A DNA stretch of 25,381 bases from JBEKYD01 sp049509915 (GCA_049509915.1 JBEKZL010000115.1:1-25381), one strand, 5' to 3'. Shown: positions 16,589-23,320, numbered from the stretch's first letter. The notes: a model not told the origin generated them from the letters alone. Numbers and translations are program-made.

Positions 16589-17095
16589 ATGATCCTCATG
16601 CTCGGCGAAGTGTCTGGCGTCAGCGTCGAGCATCTTCTGGCCCGGCCCGACAAATCCGGCCGGCCCGGCGTGCGCGGACCGGTGGGCCGGTTATCCGACC
16701 TGCGGGAGGGCGATAAACTGCACATCGCCGGGGTTTCCGACGGCTCCCGCGTGGCAGGTTATGACCCCGCCGCGCTGGTGGATCGCCTGCGCGAACTTGG
16801 ATGGCATCCCGCCGTTCGGCTGCGCCAGGTTCATCTGATCGCGGATTGGACCGGCGCGGGTGACGCCGGCTCCTTCGCCGCGCGCCTTGCATCGGCGCTG
16901 GCCGGCGCCGGCTTCGACCTCGACGAGATCAAAGCGCCGCTTGGCCAGGTACGTTGCGACGCGCGCGGCAAAATCTGGGTCTGCCTCGGAGAAGCGCAAC
17001 AGTGGGCGCCTTCGAGCCCCGCCCTCAACCTCTACGTAGGTCCGCGCGTGCCCGCCAAACACCTGCGGATGCACCCCCCGAGTTCCCCCCTGTAG
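16589..17095 (+). CDS. Hypothetical protein, family not recognised
   Basis: A 168-residue soluble protein with no signal peptide or membrane segment. It has a fold-like pattern of alternating strands and helices: DKLHIAGVSDGSRVAG (about 43-58), an amphipathic helix ALVDRLRELGW, a hydrophobic strand VHLIAD followed by WTGAGDAGSFAARLASALAGAG, then APLGQVRCDARGKIWVCL. The strand-turn-helix pattern around VHLIAD is faintly like caspase-fold or C80-type domains, but the cysteine expected there is Asp, so protease activity is not suggested. The tail (KHLRMHPPSSPL) looks disordered. Codon usage matches the neighbours and third-position GC is high, supporting a real gene. Start ATG 16589 lacks a ribosome site; a second ATG lies at 16598. 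It may share nothing with the upstream GH2 gene. Confidence 0.6.
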   Translation: MILMLGEVSGVSVEHLLARPDKSGRPGVRGPVGRLSDLREGDKLHIAGVSDGSRVAGYDPAALVDRLRELGWHPAVRLRQVHLIADWTGAGDAGSFAARLASALAGAGFDLDEIKAPLGQVRCDARGKIWVCLGEAQQWAPSSPALNLYVGPRVPAKHLRMHPPSSPL

Positions 17096-17153
17096 CGTAC
17101 CCCGGGAAACGGTCCGCCTGGAACACCGGTACCCGTTACGTACCCGCATTACT

Positions 17154-17181
17154 TTGCCCCGAAACGGTTGGCCCGCATAAT
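17154..17181 (+). promoter_or_regulatory. Candidate promoter for the PilZ gene
   Basis: TTGCCC (17154-17159) and CATAAT (17176-17181) are 16 bases apart, about 58 bases upstream of the preferred start codon at 17240. The match to sigma-70 consensus is moderate. Confidence 0.35.
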
Positions 17182-17239
17182 GAAAATCGTGCGGCGGGAC
17201 CGAAATCCGTCCACCACGAGGTACACAACGGAATCCGTT

Positions 17240-17671
17240 ATGGAATTAAGGCAAGCAAGCGGGCCTGACCGAATCGCCGGCGACCGCCGCGCCGCTAAAC
17301 GTTACGCGATCCAACTGGATCTCCGCTGGAAGCTCGTCCGGCGGCGGCGCGTACTGGAATCGGGGTCCGGATATACCGTCGACCTGTCCAGCGGCGGAAT
17401 CCTGTTTGAAGCCGCACGGCAGTTGCCCGTCGGCTTCCATCTCGAGCTTTCCGTGTCATGGCCCGTCAGGCTGCACAGCGTCTCGCCCTTGCAGTTGTTC
17501 GTACGGGGAAAGATCGTGCGTTCCCAGGGCGGCCGCACGGCTGTCCGCATGCTGCAGCACGAATATCGCACCGCCGGCCAGGCTGCCGAAGCGTCTTCGC
17601 GAGCCGGTGGCGGATCGCTGCACCTCGTGGCCGGCTTCGAGGGTGCCGCGCGTACGGCCAGAATACAATAG
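17240..17671 (+). CDS. PilZ domain protein (probable c-di-GMP binder)
   Basis: A single PilZ domain of 143 residues. The cyclic di-GMP binding motifs are both visible: R-x-x-x-R as Arg17-Ala-Ala-Lys-Arg21 and D-x-S-x-x-G as Asp48-Leu-Ser-Ser-Gly-Gly53, followed by the usual beta-barrel (FHLELSVSWP, LQLFVRGKIVR, TAVRM). It is a likely cytoplasmic receptor or adaptor that responds to c-di-GMP; there is no output domain. The last 35 residues are Ala/Gly-rich and probably disordered. The frame is open from 17168, but the longer start would lie within the candidate -10, so ATG 17240 (MELRQASGPD) is preferred. Neighbouring genes give no clue to the partner. Confidence 0.82.
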   Translation: MELRQASGPDRIAGDRRAAKRYAIQLDLRWKLVRRRRVLESGSGYTVDLSSGGILFEAARQLPVGFHLELSVSWPVRLHSVSPLQLFVRGKIVRSQGGRTAVRMLQHEYRTAGQAAEASSRAGGGSLHLVAGFEGAARTARIQ

Positions 17672-17773
17672 GTCTCACTCAATTCGTGGCGCAGGCTACT
17701 GAGCCGAGAGTCCCAATTCCTGCTGTCACCCCGCCATTTCGCCCCTGAAGGAGAATGAGGTGACCCATATTCC

Positions 17774-17860
17774 GTGGGGCAGGCTGGCAACCTGCGGACC
17801 GATTGTCAATCGGTCCAGCCGGGCCTCAGCCCGGCCGAAAGCCGGCTTCCGAAAGCTTGC
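17774..17860. repeat. Array of four hairpins/palindromes in a convergent intergenic region
   Basis: Four inverted repeats follow one another: GCAGG/CCTGC (17779-17795), a 10-base perfect stem GGACCGATTG/CAATCGGTCC with one-base centre (17796-17816), GCCGGGC/GCCCGGC with loop CTCA (17818-17835), and the palindrome AAGCCGGCTT (17839-17848). The unit CCGAAAGC occurs twice (17835-17842 and 17849-17856). The block lies between the convergent PilZ and nucleotidyltransferase genes and almost touches the stop codon of the latter at 17871. It may be a REP-like element used as a two-way terminator; no T-tract is present. It starts with GTGGGGCAGGC, like the element at 7991. Confidence 0.7.
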
Positions 17861-17870
17861 GGCTCCCGCC

Positions 17871-19235
17871 TCAACGCGCCCGCCGCGCCGCCGTCTCCAC
17901 TCCCACCGCCGGTTGCGCGGCAGAGGGATCGGACGCAGAAACTGCGTCGGCTGGGCCGGCCGCGGCCTCCGGCGGCTTCGGTGGTCGCCGGTCAAGCCGC
18001 TGGGCGATGAACTCCTCCCGCGCTTTCTGGTATTTTGGCGTTGCGGGGTCTCCTTCCAACTCCGCCCACTCCGCTGGACTGATTTCCTGGATGGTGGGTA
18101 GGCAGTCCTCGAAGTAGGCACGCAGACGTTCTTGCACCGGCTTGGCCGTGGAGCGATAGAGCAGATGCAGAATCGTGTCGGCCGGCGCCGGATTCACGAT
18201 GCGATAGATCTGCGACGGCTTCGAAATGCGCGACGAACGCAATGCGGTTTCGAGCTTCTTCGCCCGGGCATCCAGTTCGGTCCAGACGTCCCCTTCCGAT
18301 TCGGCGAGCGCGCAGTGTTTGATCAGGCTCTGCCGTTCCTTGGGCGAAAGCGCTTCGCCCAGCGCGTATAGGAACGGTCCGAAGCGGTAAGCGCGCGATG
18401 GCATGGCGTCGACGAGAGGCGTTTCTTCCCTCAACAGGCTGGCGCACTTTTCCCACCGCGCCAGCCCATCCGGATTCAGCTTCGCCCCGTTCAGCGCCGG
18501 GCAGAACAGTATACTCAGGCCGGCTTCTTCCAGCGCGAGCAGGATTTCCGCGGGGCTGTCTTCCGCCGCGATGCGCCGTAGTTCCTCTCCCAGCGCGCGC
18601 GGCGGAATCGCCCTTTCCACCTCCGCTTCGCGAGCGTTGGCGACCTGCATTTTGGTACGTTCTTCTATCTTAAAGCCCAGCCTCACCTGGAAACGCACCA
18701 GCCGCAGCAGACGCGACGGATCGTCGTAAAAGCCGTAGGTGCTGGCAGCGCGCAATTCGCGGCGCTCGATGTCGGCCAGGCCATTCAACGGATCCAGCAG
18801 CAAGCCTCGCGAAGCGCGGTTGAGCGACAGGGCGATGGCGTTGCACGTGAAATCGCGGCCGCGCAGATCGTCCTGAATGGTAGCCGCCGCTGCCTGCGCA
18901 CGCACGCCGGGCCGGGCCACCCGCTCCTGCCTGGCGCTGGCCACCTGGACCGTAACACCGCCCCCAAATACCATCTCCGCGGACTTGCGGACTTCGTCGG
19001 CCCCGATCAGCCCAGCGCCCGTCCCCTCCGCCATCGCCCGGGCCAGTTTCAGCCCGTTCCCTTCCACCACGAAATCCAGGTCGCGGATGCGGAAGCCGGC
19101 CAGCATGTCGCGCATCGCACCGCCCGCCAAAAACAGGCCGACGTTCGCCTGGCTCGCCGCCGCCTGGATTTCCGCTACCACCCGATTCTGCTCCGGACTC
19201 AGGTGGCTTTCCAGCATGTATGTATAGTCGCTCAT
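17871..19235 (-). CDS. CCA tRNA nucleotidyltransferase / poly(A) polymerase family protein
   Basis: A class II nucleotidyltransferase of 454 residues that adds CCA (or C, A or poly-A) to RNA 3' ends. The head domain has LAGGAMRD (37-43), the metal-binding DLDFVV (Asp52, Asp54), the RGRDFTCNA motif (125-133) and DPSRLLRLVRF (172-182), followed by the ALGEELRR helix of the neck that binds nucleotide bases. Whether it is a full CCA-adding enzyme, an A- or CC-adding enzyme, or a poly(A) polymerase cannot be decided by eye. The last ~40 residues are a low-complexity Pro/Ala-rich tail ending at a hairpin array. ATG 19235 has GGAG 12 bases upstream, slightly far. It lies 96 bases downstream of the recombinase gene on the same strand, so the two may be cotranscribed. 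Confidence 0.87.
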   Translation of the reverse strand: MSDYTYMLESHLSPEQNRVVAEIQAAASQANVGLFLAGGAMRDMLAGFRIRDLDFVVEGNGLKLARAMAEGTGAGLIGADEVRKSAEMVFGGGVTVQVASARQERVARPGVRAQAAAATIQDDLRGRDFTCNAIALSLNRASRGLLLDPLNGLADIERRELRAASTYGFYDDPSRLLRLVRFQVRLGFKIEERTKMQVANAREAEVERAIPPRALGEELRRIAAEDSPAEILLALEEAGLSILFCPALNGAKLNPDGLARWEKCASLLREETPLVDAMPSRAYRFGPFLYALGEALSPKERQSLIKHCALAESEGDVWTELDARAKKLETALRSSRISKPSQIYRIVNPAPADTILHLLYRSTAKPVQERLRAYFEDCLPTIQEISPAEWAELEGDPATPKYQKAREEFIAQRLDRRPPKPPEAAAGPADAVSASDPSAAQPAVGVETAARRAR

Positions 19236-19271
19236 CGCAAGCGTCTTCTCCGATCCACCATCGGCTGCTTC

Positions 19272-19303
19272 ATGGCGCCAATGGAGCGGGGCTATGGCGC
19301 CAA
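19272..19303. repeat. Two copies of the palindrome ATGGCGCCAA, 22 bases apart
   Basis: ATGGCGCCAA occurs at 19272-19281 and 19294-19303. The core TGGCGCCA is a perfect palindrome, and the copies are 22 bases centre to centre, about two helical turns. They lie in the gap between the recombinase gene and the nucleotidyltransferase gene, just upstream of the latter. They might be an operator for a dimeric regulator or merely part of a GC-rich repeat. Confidence 0.35.
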
Positions 19304-19331
19304 AGGCGCGCCGGCCGCCCCGCCAAGGGCC

Positions 19332-20243
19332 TCAACCCCTGGGGTGATGCCGATCCACGGTTTCGCGCAACCTCGACCGCATCACGTGGGTATAAATCTG
19401 CGTGGTCGAGATGTCGGCGTGGCCCAGCATGACTTGCAAACTGCGCAGGTCCGCCCCTCCTTCCAATAAATGCGTGGCAAAACTATGACGCAGCACGTGC
19501 GGGCTCAGACCGTGGAAGATGCCTGCCGCCCTTCCGTGGCGCGCCAGCAGTACCCAGAACGCCTGGCGGGTCATCGGGCCGCCTCGAGCCGTGACGAACA
19601 GATAACGGCTCGATCGCCCCTTGAGCAGCACCCCCCGCGCCGTTGCCAGGTACCGGTCCACCGCCTGAATGGCGCAGTCCCCAACCGGGACCAGACGCTG
19701 CTTGTTCCCCTTGCCGGTGGTTCGCAAATATCCCAGGCCGGTATCTAAATCGCCTACCCGCAGCTTACAAAGCTCGGAGACACGCAGACCGGTGGCGTAC
19801 AGCACTTGCAGCATCGCCCGGTCCCTCAAGCCGGTGGGCCGGTCCCCTGGAGGCGCCTCCAATAGCCGCTCTATATCCTGTAAATTTAAGAACTTAGGTA
19901 TATGCTGCCAAATCTTGGGACTACCCAAATGCTCGGTCGGATCGCTGCTTAGAATGCCCTCCCGCAGCAGAAAGCCGTAGCAGTTGCGCAGGGTCGTGAC
20001 GTGCCGGGCGATGGACCGTGCGCTCAGTCCGGACCGGTGCAAATGGTCCAGGTAGCTCCTCAGTCCGTCTTCCATCGGGAACTGGCCGGACTCCCCGAAA
20101 AACTCGATAAACTTCTTGAGGTCGGTAGAATAAGCGCTAATGGAATTGTCCGCGAGCCCGCGTTCCACCCGGCAGTGGGTGAGGAATCGGGCGGCCAGGC
20201 AGCCCAATCCCGCGGTTCCTCCCGTCTGGAGCACTTCCGGCAT
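19332..20243 (-). CDS. xerD: Tyrosine recombinase XerC/XerD family
   Basis: A site-specific tyrosine recombinase of 303 residues, close to the usual ~298 for XerC/XerD, which resolve chromosome dimers at dif. The SAM-like N-terminal core-binding domain spans about residues 15-105 (FLTHCRVERGLADNSISAY). The catalytic set is complete: Arg154 in ATGLRVSEL, Lys178 in TGKGNKQR, His249 and Arg252 in HVLRHSFATHLL, His275 in LGHADISTTQIYTHV, and nucleophile Tyr284. The open frame extends to 20648, but that part is antisense to another gene; ATG 20243 (MPEVLQT) is the real start. No Shine-Dalgarno precedes it, and a -10-like TATCAT ends seven bases away. The close match to XerD and lack of att sites or phage genes argue for a housekeeping Xer enzyme, not a mobile-element integrase. 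Confidence 0.88.
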   Translation of the reverse strand: MPEVLQTGGTAGLGCLAARFLTHCRVERGLADNSISAYSTDLKKFIEFFGESGQFPMEDGLRSYLDHLHRSGLSARSIARHVTTLRNCYGFLLREGILSSDPTEHLGSPKIWQHIPKFLNLQDIERLLEAPPGDRPTGLRDRAMLQVLYATGLRVSELCKLRVGDLDTGLGYLRTTGKGNKQRLVPVGDCAIQAVDRYLATARGVLLKGRSSRYLFVTARGGPMTRQAFWVLLARHGRAAGIFHGLSPHVLRHSFATHLLEGGADLRSLQVMLGHADISTTQIYTHVMRSRLRETVDRHHPRG

Positions 20244-20250
20244 CGTGCCA

Positions 20251-20279
20251 ATGATACAATAAGCGCCGAAATGTTTGAA
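20251..20279 (-). promoter_or_regulatory. Candidate xerD promoter overlapping a divergent -10
   Basis: On the minus strand TTCAAA (20274-20279) and TATCAT (20251-20256) are 17 bases apart; the -10 ends seven bases before the xerD ATG, so the transcript would be leaderless. On the plus strand TACAAT (20255-20260) shares bases with this -10 and could serve the divergent gene starting at 20295. Simultaneous use of both would be mutually exclusive. Confidence 0.4.
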
Positions 20280-20294
20280 ACGTAGTTGTCCGCG

Positions 20295-20795
20295 ATGCCC
20301 GCCTCTACCACCAAAAAAGCCATTGTCGAGCGGTTTGAACGGGAGAACCTCTCCGGCTACGTTAACCCTCTCTCCTTTCAACAGCCGGCCGGGGTGGAGT
20401 TGCTCTCCGAACAGGGCCAGGTGACGGTGATTCCCTATACCGAGGTGCGGCTGGTCGCTTTCGTCCGCGATTTTCATCCACCGGCCGCAGCGTGGCGCCG
20501 CGTTTTTCACCATCGCCCCAAGATGGAAGGGCTTTGGGTGAACCTGGAATTGCGCGATGGCGACCTGCTCGAGGGCGTCCTGCCCAATAACCTCTTGCAG
20601 ATTGAATCGCAAGGGTTTACTATAATTCCTCCGGACCCTTTCGGCCACCGCCAGCGGCTGTTCGTCCCGCGCCTGGCGCTTCGCAAAGTGGAGGTACTCG
20701 GGGTGGTCGGCAGCCCGGTTCAGAAACGCAAGCCGAAGCCGGCCCCGGCCGAACAGATCAGGCTGTTCGACGATGGCCGGCCAGGCGAAGATTAG
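20295..20795 (+). CDS. Hypothetical protein with two small beta-barrel repeats and clamp-motif-like tail
   Basis: A 166-residue soluble protein. It resembles the uncharacterised DUF6982-type proteins of Acidobacteriota, but I cannot confirm that. Two related segments are visible: residues about 13-58 (RFERENLSGYVN ... TVIPYTEVRLVAFV) and about 78-135 (ELRDGDLLEGVLP ... RLFVPRLALRKVEVLGV). In each, a charged strand with (L)xGxV leads to a strand ending in VP or IP, then a helix-to-strand x-x-x-V-x-x-V. The C-terminal tail is Lys/Pro-rich and then has EQIRLFDD, matching the Q-L/I-x-L-F beta-clamp binding consensus. ATG 20295 is preferred over the in-frame TTG at 20286. It is divergent from xerD. 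Function unknown; a nucleic-acid or c-di-GMP related role is possible but unsupported. Confidence 0.72.
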   Translation: MPASTTKKAIVERFERENLSGYVNPLSFQQPAGVELLSEQGQVTVIPYTEVRLVAFVRDFHPPAAAWRRVFHHRPKMEGLWVNLELRDGDLLEGVLPNNLLQIESQGFTIIPPDPFGHRQRLFVPRLALRKVEVLGVVGSPVQKRKPKPAPAEQIRLFDDGRPGED

Positions 20796-20799
20796 TTTG

Positions 20800-20827
20800 G
20801 GCGGTGTGGGACCACAGCGTAACCGCC
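20800..20827. promoter_or_regulatory. Nested stem-loop downstream of the small beta-barrel gene
   Basis: GGCGGT (20800-20805) pairs with ACCGCC (20822-20827), and inside lies TGTGG/CCACA (20805-20809 with 20812-20816). It begins five bases after the stop codon. No T-tract follows, so it is either a weak or Rho-assisted terminator, or an operator before the next gene. Confidence 0.3.
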
Positions 20828-20856
20828 GGCGGTAAAGGTTCGCCCCCTCTTGGAGG

Positions 20857-20862
20857 TATACT
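20857..20862 (+). promoter_or_regulatory. -10 element for the CarboxypepD_reg/TPR gene
   Basis: TATACT is five-sixths identical to TATAAT and lies 39 bases before the start codon at 20902, in an otherwise GC-rich gap that turns AT-rich just downstream. The -35 region (AAAGGT/AAGGTT near 20834-20840) is not consensus. Confidence 0.4.
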
Positions 20863-20901
20863 TGTGTTTCATTTTAAATCAGTCTCAAGTTTGGAGGTTG
20901 C

Positions 20902-22107
20902 ATGAAAATCCGAAACCTGGCGGCGGCTACGGCCGGGCTTCTATATCTCAGTGCGGCGGCATTCGCCCAGATTACGGCGATTGAAGGAATCGTGAAAGGG
21001 GCCGACGGTGCCCCCGTAAAAGACGCGCTCATCCAGATCGACCGCACCGACATCAAGGGTCATTACAAGGTAAAGACCGATAAGAAGGGGCACTATATCT
21101 ACAACGGTCTGCCCATGGGGACGTACGACATCTCCGTGCTGATCGACAACAAAGAGGCGGATCGGGTGAAGAACGTTCGCACTTCCCCCGGCGATCCTCA
21201 ACCCATCAATTTCGACTTGCAAGAGGCGGCCAAGTCCCAGGCTGCGCGCGAGGCGGCGATGGAGAAGGCCGCGGCTAACGGCCAGGTCTCAAAGGACCTG
21301 GAGCGCGGGCTCACCCCGGAGCAGAAAAAGGCCCTCGAAGAGTCGGTGAAGAAGCAGGAAGCGGCCATGAAGAAGAACGCCGCTCTGAACCAGGCCTTCG
21401 GCGACGGCAAAACCGCTCTCGACGCCGGCACGGCGGCTGCAGCCGACTCATTCCACAACGGAGCCACCAAGGCCGAAGCCGAAAAGCAGTTTCAAGCGGC
21501 GGCGGACAGCCTGAGCAAGGCCGCGGAACTCGATGCCAACCAGTTGGCGGTGTGGAGCAACCTGGCGGCCGCCTATCAGGGTTTGGCCACCACCAAGACC
21601 GGCCCCGACTTCGACTCGGCCATGCAGAAGTGCCTGGATGCCTATACCAAGGCCTTGGCGCTGAAACCCGACGATGCGGGCGTGCACAATAATTACGCTC
21701 TCGCCTTGGCGAAGGCCAAAAAGTTTCCCGAGGCCCAGGCCGAACTGGAAAACGCCGCCAAGCTCGATCCGCCGCAGGCCGGCAAGTACTATTACAATTT
21801 GGGTGCTCTCGAAGTGAACGGCGGTCAAAGCGATGCCGCCGGAGAGGCCTTCCAGAAGGCCATCGCGGCCACTCCCCCGTACGCCGATGCCTACTATCAA
21901 TATGGCGTGGTCCTGGTAGCCAAAGCCCAGATCGCCGCCGATGGCAAGATTACACCCGTACCCGGCACCGTGGAGGCGTTTCAGAAATACCTGGAACTGG
22001 CCCCCACCGGCCAATGGGCGCAAGCGTCGAAAGATATGCTGGCGACCTTGGGACAGAGCATCTCGACCACGTACCAGAATCCCAGCGCGCCCAAGAAAAA
22101 GAAGTAA
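20902..22107 (+). CDS. Secreted carboxypeptidase-regulatory-like domain plus TPR repeat protein
   Basis: A 401-residue exported protein. A Sec signal (MKIRNLAAATAGLLYLSAAAFAQ) is followed by a transthyretin-like CarboxypepD_reg domain (about 27-108: IEGIVKGADGAPVKDALIQI ... GHYIYNGLPMGTYDISVL). An alanine/lysine-rich, probably coiled linker (about 108-190) leads to three or four tetratricopeptide repeats (about 195-390; for example AVWSNLAAAYQGLA, GVHNNYALALAKAKKFPEAQAELENAAKLDP, KYYYNLGALEVNGGQ, DAYYQYGVVL). It ends in KKKK. TPRs bind partner proteins; the combined architecture is common in Acidobacteriota and its role is unclear, possibly cell-envelope assembly. GGAGG precedes ATG 20902 by six bases, the best ribosome site of this region. 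A strong intrinsic terminator follows the stop. Confidence 0.85.
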   Translation: MKIRNLAAATAGLLYLSAAAFAQITAIEGIVKGADGAPVKDALIQIDRTDIKGHYKVKTDKKGHYIYNGLPMGTYDISVLIDNKEADRVKNVRTSPGDPQPINFDLQEAAKSQAAREAAMEKAAANGQVSKDLERGLTPEQKKALEESVKKQEAAMKKNAALNQAFGDGKTALDAGTAAAADSFHNGATKAEAEKQFQAAADSLSKAAELDANQLAVWSNLAAAYQGLATTKTGPDFDSAMQKCLDAYTKALALKPDDAGVHNNYALALAKAKKFPEAQAELENAAKLDPPQAGKYYYNLGALEVNGGQSDAAGEAFQKAIAATPPYADAYYQYGVVLVAKAQIAADGKITPVPGTVEAFQKYLELAPTGQWAQASKDMLATLGQSISTTYQNPSAPKKKK

Positions 22108-22117
22108 CGGCAGTTTC

Positions 22118-22153
22118 CGGGGGCGGTGGATCGAGCCGCCCGCCCCCGTTTTT
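22118..22153 (+). terminator. Intrinsic terminator after the TPR gene
   Basis: A nine-base GC stem CGGGGGCGG (22118-22126) / CCGCCCCCG (22140-22148) is followed by five T residues (22149-22153). It lies 11 bases after the TPR stop codon and ends nine bases before the next gene. Confidence 0.8.
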
Positions 22154-22161
22154 CCCCTGGC

Positions 22162-22434
22162 ATGATCCGCACATTCTTCGTCGAGTTCGTCTTTCCCTGC
22201 CTGTTGTTCCTCTTCGTCAGGATGATCATCAGAAATATGTTCGCCAGCATGCGCGCCAATGCGCGCCCGCGGCCGGCCGCCGGCAATCCCCCGATCCAGT
22301 CGGGAGGGGATCTCAAACGGGACCCGGTTTGCGGCACCTATGTTTCGCCCGCGGCGAGCGTCCAACGTACCATTGCCGGCCAAACGGTGCATTTCTGCTC
22401 CGAACAGTGCAGCCGGCGATACGTCGCGCGATGA
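22162..22434 (+). CDS. Small membrane protein with YHS/TRASH-like metal-binding domain
   Basis: A 90-residue protein. Residues 4-26 (TFFVEFVFPCLLFLFVRMIIRN) form one transmembrane helix, then a short linker and a YHS domain with DPVCGTYV (Cys57) and VHFCSEQCSRRY (Cys79, Cys83). YHS domains bind metals and occur in copper, iron or heavy-metal handling proteins; which metal is used cannot be told. The ATG at 22162 lies only nine bases after the T-tract of a strong terminator and has no ribosome site, so expression must depend on read-through or on a promoter inside the terminator. The codon frame and motif conservation support a real gene. Confidence 0.8.
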   Translation: MIRTFFVEFVFPCLLFLFVRMIIRNMFASMRANARPRPAAGNPPIQSGGDLKRDPVCGTYVSPAASVQRTIAGQTVHFCSEQCSRRYVAR

Positions 22435-22481
22435 GGGGCCAGGCTTCGCTTAGGCCCCAGGGATGCGGCGAAACCGACTAA

Positions 22482-22487
22482 CATAAT
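22482..22487 (+). promoter_or_regulatory. -10-like hexamer adjoining the start codon
   Basis: CATAAT ends five bases before the ATG at 22493, in the pattern seen at 6955 and 16577. A short AGG lies too near the ATG to act as a ribosome site. Confidence 0.35.
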
Positions 22488-22492
22488 TAGGT

Positions 22493-23320
22493 ATGCGACT
22501 CTTGGTCCTGGCTGTTCTCGGGGCCGGCTGGGTTTTCGCGGCGGCACCGCTTTCTATTGTCCAGCCCGCCATCAGCATCATGGAGGGTGGCACTCCCGAC
22601 TTGCCGGGCGCGGTTCACGTCCCCGGTGAAACCGTGTACTTCTCCTGCCGCATCGTCAACTACACCAAGGACCAGGACGATAAAGTTCGCCTGGCCTATT
22701 CGGTCCAGGCTTTCGACTCCGCCGGCGTTCCCCTGGCCGAGCCCAGCCACAACAACTTCGAGGCGGAAGTGGGCGTGCAAGACAGAAATTGGCGGCCCAG
22801 AATCGAGACGGAAGTCGTCCTTCCGCCCCTGGTACCCTCGGGAGTTTACAAGATCACGGTGAAGGTCGACGACCTGGTGGCCAAGGCCAGCGCCCAACTG
22901 GACATGCCCCTACGCGTGCGCGGCCATATCATTAATCCCGGTACCGCCCTGGCCGTTCAGAATCTGCAACTGTTTCGCGCCGAGAACGATAACGAACCGG
23001 TGGCCAAGCCGGCTTATCGCCCCGGCAACGTGGTGTGGGCCAGGTTCGATATCACCGGTTTTCAGGACGGGCCCGCCAATAAAGTGGACGTCAGCTACCT
23101 GACCGCCCTGGTCGCCGCCGACGGCACGGTTCTCTGGAAACAGCCCGAGCCAGCCGTGGAACAAAGCGAATCCTTCTACCCCAAGCGCTACATCCCCGCT
23201 GAGTTCGGCCTGAACCTGGACAAGAAGATGCGCCCCGGCGACTACGCCATCACCATCACGGTTAAAGACGCCGTCGGCAACCAAACCTGCGAAATGCGCC
23301 AACCGTTCACGGTGGAGTAG
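22493..23320 (+). CDS. Secreted protein of two tandem beta-sandwich repeats, function unknown
   Basis: A 275-residue exported protein with a short signal peptide (MRLLVLAVLGAGWVFA). The mature part is two similar repeats, about 26-144 and 156-275. Each runs VxGxxV(Y/W)-x-R(I/F)-x-N/G, then DxKVxLxY/DVSY, a strand with AxDxAGxxL or AxDGTxLW, and a closing PSGVYKITVKVDD or PGDYAITITVKDA followed by L-x-V-R-G or F-T-V-E. This pattern resembles immunoglobulin-like or fibronectin-like domains. I do not recognise a named family. It could be a cell-surface binding or envelope-stabilising protein. It converges with aspS with 73 bases between the stops; a short CTGCC/GGCAG hairpin is in that gap. Confidence 0.72.
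   Translation: MRLLVLAVLGAGWVFAAAPLSIVQPAISIMEGGTPDLPGAVHVPGETVYFSCRIVNYTKDQDDKVRLAYSVQAFDSAGVPLAEPSHNNFEAEVGVQDRNWRPRIETEVVLPPLVPSGVYKITVKVDDLVAKASAQLDMPLRVRGHIINPGTALAVQNLQLFRAENDNEPVAKPAYRPGNVVWARFDITGFQDGPANKVDVSYLTALVAADGTVLWKQPEPAVEQSESFYPKRYIPAEFGLNLDKKMRPGDYAITITVKDAVGNQTCEMRQPFTVE

Noticed and set aside
16589..17095. C80/caspase-like protease
   Set aside because: The resemblance is limited to one strand and helix and the expected catalytic cysteine is Asp.
19332..20243. Integrase of a mobile element or integron
   Set aside because: Length and motifs fit housekeeping XerC/XerD; no att-like repeats, tRNA or phage genes are nearby.
19332..20648. Extended 438-codon version of the recombinase
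   Set aside because: The extra N-terminal part overlaps the divergent 20295-20795 gene in antisense and lacks homology; core-binding domain begins after 20243.
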